Origin: Dehalococcoidia bacterium
Lineage (GTDB): Bacteria; Chloroflexota; Dehalococcoidia; SM23-28-2; RBG-16-64-32
DNA length: 45,504 nucleotides
Direction of reading: 5' to 3'
Assembly: GCA_030690405.1 (NCBI GenBank)
Contig: JAUYGU010000044.1
Coordinates: 1 to 45,504, forward strand
Part shown: positions 30,178 to 41,374 of the stretch, one piece after another
How the letters are laid out: each line of letters begins with the position of its first letter
Numbering within the stretch: position 1 is the stretch's first letter
Translations under genes and position numbers: made by a program
Notes under the pieces: model-generated
Database searches by the model: none
Told to the model about the DNA's origin: nothing
What the model saw: only the letters and a program-made list of their open reading frames with translations

Positions 30178-31095
30178 ATGAGCGGCGAAGGATTGCATAT
30201 CGACCACGTGACAAAGAGATTCGGCAGCGGCGACGCCGAAGTCGTGGCAGTGCGGGACGTCTCCCTTGACGTTGCTCCCGGCGAAGTTGTCCTCATCATG
30301 GGACCGTCAGGATCAGGCAAGACCACACTGCTACTGATGCTGGGGGCCTTGCTCAAACCGACTGAAGGAACGATTGCGCTCGACGGTCTTGAGTTGAGTT
30401 CGCTATCTGAGAACCGGCTTCCGGACATCCGGCTGCGCCACTTCGGGTTCATCTTCCAGGACTTCAACCTCCTGTCGGCGCTGAACGTCCTGGACAATGT
30501 CTCGATCGCCGCCGAACTGGCGGGATCCAGCCGCAAGGCAGCGCGCCAGAAGGCGTCTGCGTTGCTCGATGATCTGGGGCTTGGCCGCAGGTTGCGCTTC
30601 TCGCCCGAGAAGCTTTCCGGCGGCGAGAAGCAGCGGGTGGCGATCGCCCGCGCCCTCGTGAATGATCCGGCCCTCATCCTCGCCGACGAGCCAACGGCCA
30701 ACCTGGACTCAAGCCACGGGCATGAGACGATGCGCCTCCTGCGCGAGATCGCAAAGAACCGGGGACGCAGCGTGATCATCGTATCGCACGATCAGCGAAT
30801 CCGGGACATCGCAGACAGGGTGCTATGGCTGGAGGATGGGCAGTTCAAGGAAGCCGTGATAATGGCCGTTGACCCGGTATGCGGCATGGCCGTGGAGGGT
30901 AACAAGGCCGTCTCGGCTGAATGGGATGGTGTTACGTTTTACTTCTGCTCGCGCGGTTGCCGGCAGGAGTTCTTGTCATCGCCCGGTGAGTTCCTGGGCG
31001 CATCAAGCTCAACTCCAGAGGCCCTGCGTCAGCCTCTGCCGGAGATCAGAGATCGCATCTGCGAGGGGCTTGAGTGGGCTGGCCTGAGGATCTGA
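30178..31095 (+). CDS. ABC ATPase (LolD/MacB type) fused to YHS metal domain
   Basis: A 305-residue protein. Residues 5-225 are a complete LolD-type ATPase: Walker A GPSGSGKT (42-49), signature LSGGEKQR (146-153), Walker B ALILADEPT, switch His in IVSHDQ. Residues 229-275 are a YHS domain (AVDPVCGMAVEG with Cys235; FYFCSRGCRQEF with Cys257 and Cys261) with a short helical tail (about 276-305). The junction is in one frame without a stop. YHS domains bind Cu(I), so the transporter's activity may be gated by metal, or the domain may collect it. The fusion is unusual for this family. Confidence 0.9.
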   Translation: MSGEGLHIDHVTKRFGSGDAEVVAVRDVSLDVAPGEVVLIMGPSGSGKTTLLLMLGALLKPTEGTIALDGLELSSLSENRLPDIRLRHFGFIFQDFNLLSALNVLDNVSIAAELAGSSRKAARQKASALLDDLGLGRRLRFSPEKLSGGEKQRVAIARALVNDPALILADEPTANLDSSHGHETMRLLREIAKNRGRSVIIVSHDQRIRDIADRVLWLEDGQFKEAVIMAVDPVCGMAVEGNKAVSAEWDGVTFYFCSRGCRQEFLSSPGEFLGASSSTPEALRQPLPEIRDRICEGLEWAGLRI

Positions 31096-31160
31096 ATGCC
31101 CAGGCCGTTGGCGTGACTAAACCTGTCGCTTGGGGTTGCACGCTTCGTATTTGAAATTTG

Positions 31161-31234
31161 TGGAGCGCCCGGGGGAATTCGAACCCACGACTCCCGGATG
31201 AAAGCTCGGAACTCTACCCCTGAACTACGACCCC
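31161..31234 (-). tRNA. Degenerate tRNA, possibly Glu(TTC)-like
   Basis: On the minus strand a tRNA-shaped element with encoded CCA (31163-31161), T-loop TTCGAAT, D-arm GTTC...GAGT and anticodon loop CTTTCAT (anticodon TTC). Stems have mismatches: acceptor 5/7 pairs, anticodon 3/5, T-stem 4/5. Flaws in several arms suggest a tRNA pseudogene or a strongly derived tRNA. It is not tRNA-Sec: no UCA anticodon and no long variable arm. Confidence 0.45.
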
Positions 31235-31277
31235 GCGTGTGTGACAGGCTCGTGAAGCGGCTGTGACCGGACCGTGA

Positions 31278-31365
31278 CGTTCGGGGATCAGACTCTCGGC
31301 CGGGTCGAGGAGACCTCCTGAATACCAATCAAGTGCGCTTCATTTTCGCTCGTCTCGTTCGGGGA
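31278..31365 (-). pseudogene. Relic of a tRNA gene
   Basis: The plus strand 31310-31339 resembles the anticodon region of the tRNA-Pro at 31461 (GACCTCCTGAA shared, then CA.GTGCGCT). On the minus strand CTTGA-TTGGTAT-TCAGG makes a 5-bp stem and a 7-base loop with GGT at the anticodon positions (Thr-like). No proper acceptor stem, D-arm or T-loop is present. CGTTCGGGGA is repeated at both ends (31278 and 31356). Confidence 0.3.
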
Positions 31366-31460
31366 GCAGGTCTCGACAAGGTCTCTTGACTGGTAACTAG
31401 CGCTCTTGATTAGTAGGTTTTGGAGGGCCGGCGGCGGGGGAAAAGGGCGAGAATCGTATC

Positions 31461-31537
31461 TGGTCGGGGCGGTCGGATTCGAACCGACGACCTCCTGAAC
31501 CCCATTCAGGTGCGCTACCGGACTGCGCTACGCCCCG
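31461..31537 (-). tRNA. tRNA-Pro (GGG)
   Basis: A complete 77-nt cloverleaf on the minus strand: acceptor CGGGGCG/CGCCCCG, D-arm, anticodon stem CCTGA/TCAGG with loop ATGGGGT (anticodon GGG, codon CCC), T-arm GTCGG-TTCGAAT-CCGAC, discriminator A and encoded CCA. All stems pair. Confidence 0.95.
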
Positions 31538-31622
31538 ACCGCAGTCCATGCTAGCACAGCGGCGGTTTTTTCGCCCAGCAAGGCCGACTGGTCTCGTCTG
31601 GGGTGCGGGCCGGCGCGTGGGC

Positions 31623-32426
31623 CTAGATGTAGGCGTGGGAGATGACGACGATGAGCAGGCCCAGTAGCGCGATGCCGCTGAACTCGGCGGCCGTGCGCAG
31701 GTTCAGGCGGTCGCCCAGGTAGTTATGCATGAGGCCCGTCATCAGGTAGAAGGCGAGCAGCAGGAAGATGGCCGCCAGCGCCCCCTCAAGCGGCAAGAAA
31801 TGCATCGCCACGGCGGCCTCCGACAGGAGCGCGCCGATGGCGACGGCGTAGAGCAGAGTCCGCGGCGTCTCCAGCGCCTCCTCGCGCAGAATCTCGATCG
31901 CCAGGAGGAGGCTGACGACGCCGGCGGCGAAGGTGATCGCCGCCAGGCTGAGGTCGAAGTCGTAAATCGTGGCGTAGAAGAGGAAAGCGATGACGTAGGT
32001 GGCGATGTTGAGGACGAGGCGGGCGCCACCGTAGACGCGCAGGCGGCGGTCCACGGAGTTGTACTCCGCCTGGAGCACGGCGCCGAAGGGGACGGCGGCG
32101 GCCAGACCCGCCGGCACGGCCCAGTAGCTGTCCGCGACCTCTTCGAGGAAGAGGCCGAGGCTCAGCGTGAACAGGACCGGCACGAACAGGAAGAGGGCGG
32201 TATCGTCCAGGCGCTGGAAGCGCGCGCGGGGATGGGTGCGGACGACGGCGTCGGTGCCAAGGGCCACCAGCCCAGCCAGCAAGAGGAGAAGCCAGTTCTG
32301 GGTCGGCTCGATGGCGAGGAACGCCGCCAGACCGATGCCGAAGACGGCAGCCATGGCGTGCACCCGGTCCACCCGGGAGACGACGCCGTTCAGAGCTGTC
32401 GCGGGGCTAGACGTGAATTCCTTCAC
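31623..32426 (-). CDS. Multi-helix membrane protein, hypothetical
   Basis: A 267-residue protein with eight or so helices and short loops. The loops contain THPRARFQRLDD and a QAEYNSVDRRLRVYGGARL stretch with conserved-looking charged residues, but no cysteines and no known motif. It starts at ATG 32426, preceded by a 112-bp gap to mfd's end. I do not recognise the family. It is transcribed leftward like mfd. Confidence 0.7.
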   Translation of the reverse strand: MKEFTSSPATALNGVVSRVDRVHAMAAVFGIGLAAFLAIEPTQNWLLLLLAGLVALGTDAVVRTHPRARFQRLDDTALFLFVPVLFTLSLGLFLEEVADSYWAVPAGLAAAVPFGAVLQAEYNSVDRRLRVYGGARLVLNIATYVIAFLFYATIYDFDLSLAAITFAAGVVSLLLAIEILREEALETPRTLLYAVAIGALLSEAAVAMHFLPLEGALAAIFLLLAFYLMTGLMHNYLGDRLNLRTAAEFSGIALLGLLIVVISHAYI

Positions 32427-32537
32427 GAGCGGTAATCTTATACGCTGTCTGGTAATTTGTCAAATCGGCGGGCGAGCGCGAGGTTTCACCAGAACTATAA
32501 CCGCCGTTCGAGCGATCTATAACAGGAAGACGACAGG

Positions 32538-35987
<3,450 letters not shown>

Positions 35988-36054
35988 GGCAACAGTTTTA
36001 GGGCCTCCCGCCGGCGGGGGGCCCTCTCGCTCCAATTCTAGCAGGCGCGGCCGG

Positions 36055-36645
36055 TTAGCGGTTGTAGCGGTTCATCGCCGGTTCCAGCCCTTCGCGGAGC
36101 AACGTCTCTACGGCCTCCGCCGCCTGAGCGACGGTGGCCTGGAGAGCCTCCGCCTCCTGCGGCGTCGGGTCGCTCAGCACGTACACCGCGACGGCGTCCG
36201 GGTCCCAGGTGGGCTCTCCGTCGACCGCCGGCCGGCCGATGCCGATGCGCAGGCGCGGGAAGTCCTGGCCGCCTATCGCGGCGATGATGGAGGCGATCCC
36301 CTTCTGGCCGCCGGCGCCGCCGCCCGCCTTCAGGCGCAGGGCACCGGTAGGCAGGTCAAGGTCGTCGCAAACGACCAGCACGTGGGAGCGCTCGATCTTG
36401 AAGCTGCGCAGGAGCGCGGCCACGGCCTGTCCGCTGCGGTTCATGAACGTGCGTGGCTTGGCCAGAACGACTGGCGTCCCGCGGATGGAGCCTTCCCCGG
36501 TCGCGGCGAGGCGTCTGGCCTTGAGGGCGATCCCGTGCTGGCGGGCGAGGCGGTTGACGCACCAGTAGCCCACATTGTGGCGGTTGTGAGAATAGACGGG
36601 GCCTGGATTGCCCAGGCCCACTATCAGCCACTTGTCCGCTGCCAT
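36055..36645 (-). CDS. pth: Peptidyl-tRNA hydrolase
   Basis: A 196-residue Pth: VGLGNPGPVYSHNRHNVG with catalytic His23, KPRTFMNRSG, CDDLDLPTGALRLKAGGGAGGQKGI, and RLRIGIGRP. It frees tRNA from prematurely released peptidyl-tRNA. ATG 36645. It lies upstream of mfd in the same direction, a common neighbour pair in bacteria. Confidence 0.97.
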   Translation of the reverse strand: MAADKWLIVGLGNPGPVYSHNRHNVGYWCVNRLARQHGIALKARRLAATGEGSIRGTPVVLAKPRTFMNRSGQAVAALLRSFKIERSHVLVVCDDLDLPTGALRLKAGGGAGGQKGIASIIAAIGGQDFPRLRIGIGRPAVDGEPTWDPDAVAVYVLSDPTPQEAEALQATVAQAAEAVETLLREGLEPAMNRYNR

Positions 36646-36805
36646 GCGGACATTTTATCTCATCGCCTTCGCCTGCGGCGGGCCTAGGAGACCGGCCGGT
36701 TCTTAGTAACAATTTCCCGCCAGCCACATCATTATAACCAGGCGGCCACCCGGCCACACGGCCCAGGGTCGTTTGGCCAAAAAGATCGGCCGCCAGGAGG
36801 CTATC

Positions 36806-37468
36806 ATGAGTAACTTCGGACAGACCAGTAAGCCGCAGGGCCGGTGGCTCACCATCGCCGGCTTTAGCTTCGCCGGCATCGTGCTTGCGGTCCTTGTGGC
36901 TGCGACAGTGTGGCAAGGAAACGTGCACAAATCCGACACGTCGGCGGCGGAGTCGCACTCCACCACCGCCGCGTTTCTGCAGGGCGCAGGGACAGAGGCG
37001 GGGATCGCAGCGCCGTTGGTTCGCGACTACGTGAAGACCGGTGACGTGACGCTCGTACCGCAGATCCAGGAGCACACCACGGCGGCGGTGAAGAGCATGA
37101 CGGGTGCCATCAGTGAGGGCGGGGTAGCTGACCTGAGCCCTATCGCCGCTGAGGGCGGCCGCCTGGCCGACGGTCTAGGCCAGGTCATCGCTCTGCGCCA
37201 GGCCGGCGATGTGCCGGCTGCGGCGGCAGCGCTGGAGCAGCTCAGCCCCGCGTTTGAAAAGGTCACGACTGAGCTGAAGGGCGCCGTGACGCTGGAGCTC
37301 CAGGAAGCCTCCAACCTGCAGAGCAGCGCCGACAAGGCGGATGACGCTGCCTCCTGGCTCCTCATCGCTTCCATTGTCTGGGGCGCCGCATTGGCTGTCG
37401 GCGTGACCGTCCTGGTTGCTCGCTCGATATTCGGTGGGCGGGTCACCAAGACGCCCTCCCCAATCTAA
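36806..37468 (+). CDS. Stand-alone sensor domain protein (no output domain)
   Basis: A 220-residue protein from ATG 36806 (GGAGG 6 nt upstream): one helix (about 13-33), an exported helical bundle (about 40-180), a second helix (about 187-208), and a 12-residue tail. Its last 90 residues match the sensor of the next gene: GQVIALRQAGD, LELQEAS, then the second helix and VARSIFGG. It ends where the HAMP domain begins in that protein, so it is a duplicate sensor without HAMP, GGDEF or HD-GYP. It may form mixed dimers with its neighbour and modulate it. Confidence 0.75.
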   Translation: MSNFGQTSKPQGRWLTIAGFSFAGIVLAVLVAATVWQGNVHKSDTSAAESHSTTAAFLQGAGTEAGIAAPLVRDYVKTGDVTLVPQIQEHTTAAVKSMTGAISEGGVADLSPIAAEGGRLADGLGQVIALRQAGDVPAAAAALEQLSPAFEKVTTELKGAVTLELQEASNLQSSADKADDAASWLLIASIVWGAALAVGVTVLVARSIFGGRVTKTPSPI

Positions 37469-37531
37469 ATCACTTCATCCTACCCGCATCTCGGCCAGGC
37501 CGGACAAACGGCAGACGAGCAGGGAAGAATC

Positions 37532-39559
37532 ATGAACAGCTCTTCAACAGCAGGCGGAGGCACCAGGGCGCGATCTGCGCCAGGCAGGATATCCTCGGTG
37601 AGAGGCCGAATCATCACTGGATTCGGCCTCCTCGTCATGATCCTCGCCATCGTTGCGGGCCTGTCGGCCTGGCGGGTACGTACCCACCAGAGAGATCTCA
37701 ACGATCTGGAGTCACACTCCAGGACCGCCACGCACCTCCAGGAGGCGGAGGCTCAAGCCGGTGTTGCGGCTCTGACGCTTCAGCGCTACGTAATCGCCGA
37801 GAATGCGGCGCTGCCGGCCGGGGTTCAGCTGGCATCCGAGGTTCAGTTGCACGCGGCCGCAGGAGTCGAAAGCCTGACGGCGGCTGCCGCCCAGCGGGGT
37901 GCGGTCGACATCAGCGACATAACGGTAGTGGGAGTTAGCCTGGCCCAGGGCGCCGGCCAGGTCATCGCCCTCCGCCAGGCCGGTGATGCTGAGGGGGCGG
38001 CCGCCGCCCTGGAGAAGCTAGTCCCTGTATTCTATGAGTTCAGGCGCCAGCTTGAGGACGCGACGGCGCTGGAGCTCCAGGAAGTGTCAACCCTGCGGAG
38101 CAAGGCCGACGCGGCGGGCGAGCTCGCCTTGTGGCTACTGATAATCTCGGGTGCGGTAGGCGCCGTGGTGGGGCTTGGAGCGTCCGTCTTCATCGCCCGC
38201 TCCATCATCAATCCGCTGTCTTCCCTGGAGGAGACCGCCATCGCGGTCTCGGAGGGTGATCTATCGGCGCGGGCGCCGGCCTCCGGCCCTCGTGAGCTGG
38301 CCCACCTCGGAGCGGTGCTGAACCACATGATGTCGAGGGTGGAGACACACACTGCGGAGCTCGAACGGGCGAACCAGGAGCTGGAGGAGCGCCACCACCA
38401 GCTGACCGATGCCCGCATGCAGGCGGCCACCGATCCGCTTACGGGGCTTGGCAACCACCGCGCCTTCCACAAGAGGATTCGAGATGAGATCGCCGGCGCC
38501 GAAGACACAGGCGTCAGCGTTGGCCTGATCCTCTTCGATATAGACAACTTCAAAGGCTTCAACGACTCGCTGGGACACCTCGCCGGGGACGAGATCCTGC
38601 GTTCGCTGGCGGTCACCCTCCATGGAGCCATCAAGCGGGAAGACGCATACCGCTACGGCGGAGACGAGTTTGCCGTGTTGATGCCGGCAGCCGACCTCAA
38701 AGGGTCCGTCAGAGCGGCCGAGCGTCTACGTCTAGCCGCGGAGAAGATGAGCACCGGCGACGGCCAGAAGCTGACTGTCAGCCTTGGTGTGGCGAGCTTC
38801 CCGGACATGGCCGCATCGGCGGAGGAGCTGATCTACAGGGCCGACATGGCGATGTACTGGGCGAAGTCCACCGGCAAGAACCGCGTGGGGGACTGGGACG
38901 GCCTGCTCAGCCGAAGGACGGACGGATCGACCCCGCCCGATCTCGGCAATCGCGACGGCAAGGTACGCGACGCCGTCGTGTCGCTGGTGTCCGCCCTGGC
39001 CGCCAAGGACCCGGTTACGCGCGACCACACGGAGCGCTGCTCCTGGTACACGGGCGAGCTGGCGGCCGAGCTGGGCCTCGGCGAAGAGGAGGCCTCCGTG
39101 GTGCGGCTTGCTTCGCTGCTGCACGATATCGGCAAGCTGGTGGTGCCCGTTGAGGTCCTCTGCAAGCCGGGCCCCCTTACCGATGAGGAGTGGGTCCAGA
39201 TGAGGCAGCACCCGACGACCGCGCTGCACATACTGAGCCCCATAGACTCAACCGCCAATGCCGTACCCGCGATTCTTCATCACCACGAGCACTTCGACGG
39301 TTCCGGCTACCCCGGCGGGCTGGCTGGGGACGATATACCGATGGCGTCCCGCATCCTGCTTGTGGCCGACGCCTTCGACGCAATGACTACGGACAGGCCG
39401 TACCGAAAGGCGATGCCGATAGAGGCCGCCATCGAAGAGCTCAAGCGGCACCGCGGCAGCCAGTTCGATCCCGAGGTGGTTGACGCCTTCCTGAAGATAC
39501 TGGACCGGGGCGGGGCGCACCCTCTGCACGGCGTCGCCGTGGCCGAGGAAGGCTCCTGA
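37532..39559 (+). CDS. Sensor-HAMP-GGDEF-HD-GYP cyclic-di-GMP protein
   Basis: A 675-residue protein: helix 1 (about 27-47), exported helical sensor (about 50-195), helix 2 (about 200-224), HAMP (about 225-280), coiled coil, GGDEF domain (DPLTGLGN at about 298; active-site GGDEF 376-380, canonical) and HD-GYP domain (HD 531-532, HHEHFDGSGYP with GYP 592-594). Both a c-di-GMP synthase and a phosphodiesterase motif are complete. An intact synthase and hydrolase in one chain means the net activity depends on signal. GCAGGGAAGAATC precedes the ATG. Confidence 0.93.
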   Translation: MNSSSTAGGGTRARSAPGRISSVRGRIITGFGLLVMILAIVAGLSAWRVRTHQRDLNDLESHSRTATHLQEAEAQAGVAALTLQRYVIAENAALPAGVQLASEVQLHAAAGVESLTAAAAQRGAVDISDITVVGVSLAQGAGQVIALRQAGDAEGAAAALEKLVPVFYEFRRQLEDATALELQEVSTLRSKADAAGELALWLLIISGAVGAVVGLGASVFIARSIINPLSSLEETAIAVSEGDLSARAPASGPRELAHLGAVLNHMMSRVETHTAELERANQELEERHHQLTDARMQAATDPLTGLGNHRAFHKRIRDEIAGAEDTGVSVGLILFDIDNFKGFNDSLGHLAGDEILRSLAVTLHGAIKREDAYRYGGDEFAVLMPAADLKGSVRAAERLRLAAEKMSTGDGQKLTVSLGVASFPDMAASAEELIYRADMAMYWAKSTGKNRVGDWDGLLSRRTDGSTPPDLGNRDGKVRDAVVSLVSALAAKDPVTRDHTERCSWYTGELAAELGLGEEEASVVRLASLLHDIGKLVVPVEVLCKPGPLTDEEWVQMRQHPTTALHILSPIDSTANAVPAILHHHEHFDGSGYPGGLAGDDIPMASRILLVADAFDAMTTDRPYRKAMPIEAAIEELKRHRGSQFDPEVVDAFLKILDRGGAHPLHGVAVAEEGS

Positions 39560-39597
39560 GCGGCGGCTGACGGGCCGTCTCCAGCGAGACTCTCGAC

Positions 39598-41232
39598 CTA
39601 TCGCTTTCGCCTGCGGCTGGACGGCGCGCCTTTCGCCTCCGGTTCGCCGGGCGGCAGCGCCCGCCGCCCCGGCTGGAACGCCCGCTGCAGCACCTGTGAC
39701 ACATCGCGCATCGCGGACTGCGCCTCGTCCACATCGGGCGGGGCGCCGTCCTGCACGCGGCTGAGAATAGGCTCAAGCGCGTCGTGTATGCGCGACTCCA
39801 CGAGGAACCGTCGCAGGTAGCCGACGAGGTCGTCGTCGAGGACGGCGCGCAGGGACGAGAGCTGGCTGGCCTGGACCATCTTGAGGAACTGATCGACACG
39901 GGGGTCGCTACTGTGGTGCAGCACGTGCTGGATCGCGCTGGACGAAAGCCGCGCCATCTGCCTGTCGCAGGCCCGCTCGATGCGGTCCAGGATCTCGTCG
40001 ACGCGCCGGGCCGGGGGCGATTGGTCAAGCGGCAGGCTGCATTCCGGGCACGTGCCTTCGGTGGCGGCCACCTCCTCGACGCCGGCGATGAGCGGGCAGC
40101 CGGAGGTCTCCTCCAGCAGCGCAGCGAAGGTGGCGAGGGCGCCAACTCCGGCCGGCGGGCCCAGCTCCGCCAGGGTGTTGATCCTGCGCAGTGCATCGGC
40201 GTGGGGTTGCTCCACCACCAGGCGGGCGTGGAGACGCGCCATCTCCGCCCAGTAGCTCGTGTGGCGTTCCCGGTACAGCGAGACATAACGCTGGCGAAAG
40301 CGGACGAGGGCAGCGATCGCCGGCGCCAGGCGGTTGGGCTCGGTGGCCAGGGCAGCGAAAGTGAGCTGCTCCAGCAGCAGGGAGCGGTCCAGGGCCAGGT
40401 CGGTCTCCTCCTCGGGGACGGCGGCCCGCGCCAGGAAGCGCCGGTCCGCCAGGAGTTCGCCCGCCTGTCCCGGCCTCCGGTCGAAGGCCCTGAGGATGTA
40501 GATGTCCTCACTTAGCGCCTGCCTGGCGGGATAGAGGCGCTCGGCGCAGAGAAGCAGGGCCTCGGCGTCCCCGGCGGAGGACATCTGGCTGAGACGTGAG
40601 GCCGCGGCGTCCAGCTCAGGCTGGGGCTCGCCCTTCGCGGCGCCGCTGACCGTCTCGATGAGGCGCTGGAGCTCGCCCAGGCGCTCAAGCGTTGCCGCCT
40701 GCGCCGCTCCCGGCGCGCACATCGCCACCGCAACGGCGGACAGGTAGTCCGCAGCAGCAGCCGAGAGCAGGAGGTCGCGGGCCAGCAGCGCCAGCCGCGG
40801 CTTGTCCCCGGTGAAGACGTCTTCCGGCCGCGCCCGCAGCGGCGCGCGTGAGTAGAGGGTTCCCTTCCGCAGGAGCTCTAGGTCCTCTTCCGGAAAGGAG
40901 ACAACCGGCTGCCGCGTGGCGAGATAGGGCGCCGCCGCCTCGCGGAGGCGCGCCGTAGACGACAGCGGGCGGGCGGGGGCGGCGACGACGACGCCATCAG
41001 CGGGGGAAATGGGCCCATCCGGCGGCTCCGCGAGCATGATGATCCGGAAGTCTTCGCCCTCTTCGAGTCTGGCGCTGATCAGGCCCAGGGACTGGCGCGG
41101 AAGGATGACGGCGCTCCCCTTTCGCCTGCGGCCGGAGTGGTCGACGACCCTCAGCGGTGTGCTGGCCAGCGGCGCCGCTTCCTCCTGCGCTCGCTGCGTC
41201 CGAGTCGCGGGTTGAGTCTGGCGTTGCGGCAT
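39598..41232 (-). CDS. Conserved hypothetical, tandem paralogue A (CPxC, helical)
   Basis: A 544-residue protein from ATG 41232 (MPQRQTQ). It has a flexible N-terminus, a KGSAVILPRQ segment, a long helical middle (about 140-390), a CPECSLPLDQSPP half-ribbon near 390, and a helical C-terminus ending in a basic tail. It shares length and order of segments with the protein at 41375: LTFAALATEPNR, LRRINTLAELGPP, CPECSLPLDQ. No membrane helix or known enzymatic motif. Cysteine pair suggests metal binding or a dimer contact. Family unknown to me. The open frame extends upstream to 41346. Confidence 0.65.
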   Translation of the reverse strand: MPQRQTQPATRTQRAQEEAAPLASTPLRVVDHSGRRRKGSAVILPRQSLGLISARLEEGEDFRIIMLAEPPDGPISPADGVVVAAPARPLSSTARLREAAAPYLATRQPVVSFPEEDLELLRKGTLYSRAPLRARPEDVFTGDKPRLALLARDLLLSAAAADYLSAVAVAMCAPGAAQAATLERLGELQRLIETVSGAAKGEPQPELDAAASRLSQMSSAGDAEALLLCAERLYPARQALSEDIYILRAFDRRPGQAGELLADRRFLARAAVPEEETDLALDRSLLLEQLTFAALATEPNRLAPAIAALVRFRQRYVSLYRERHTSYWAEMARLHARLVVEQPHADALRRINTLAELGPPAGVGALATFAALLEETSGCPLIAGVEEVAATEGTCPECSLPLDQSPPARRVDEILDRIERACDRQMARLSSSAIQHVLHHSSDPRVDQFLKMVQASQLSSLRAVLDDDLVGYLRRFLVESRIHDALEPILSRVQDGAPPDVDEAQSAMRDVSQVLQRAFQPGRRALPPGEPEAKGAPSSRRRKR

Positions 41233-41374
41233 ATGACCCCCAGTCGGCGATGGCCCGAGACCCCCTGCGGCAGACCTGCGGGCCTCTATCATTTCGGTTC
41301 GCTCCGCCTGACACAATATATACGGCGAACGGAGGCGGAAGTCCATAGGGGGAGGGCCGGCGCGCCGAAGCCGG

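Noticed and set aside
31161..31234. tRNA-Sec
   Set aside because: Anticodon reading is TTC, not TCA; there is no 8-bp acceptor stem and no long variable arm. tRNA-Sec must be outside the window.
31278..31365. Second functional tRNA (Thr-like anticodon GGT)
   Set aside because: Only an anticodon arm is convincing; no acceptor pairing and no TTCGA loop, so listed only as a relic.
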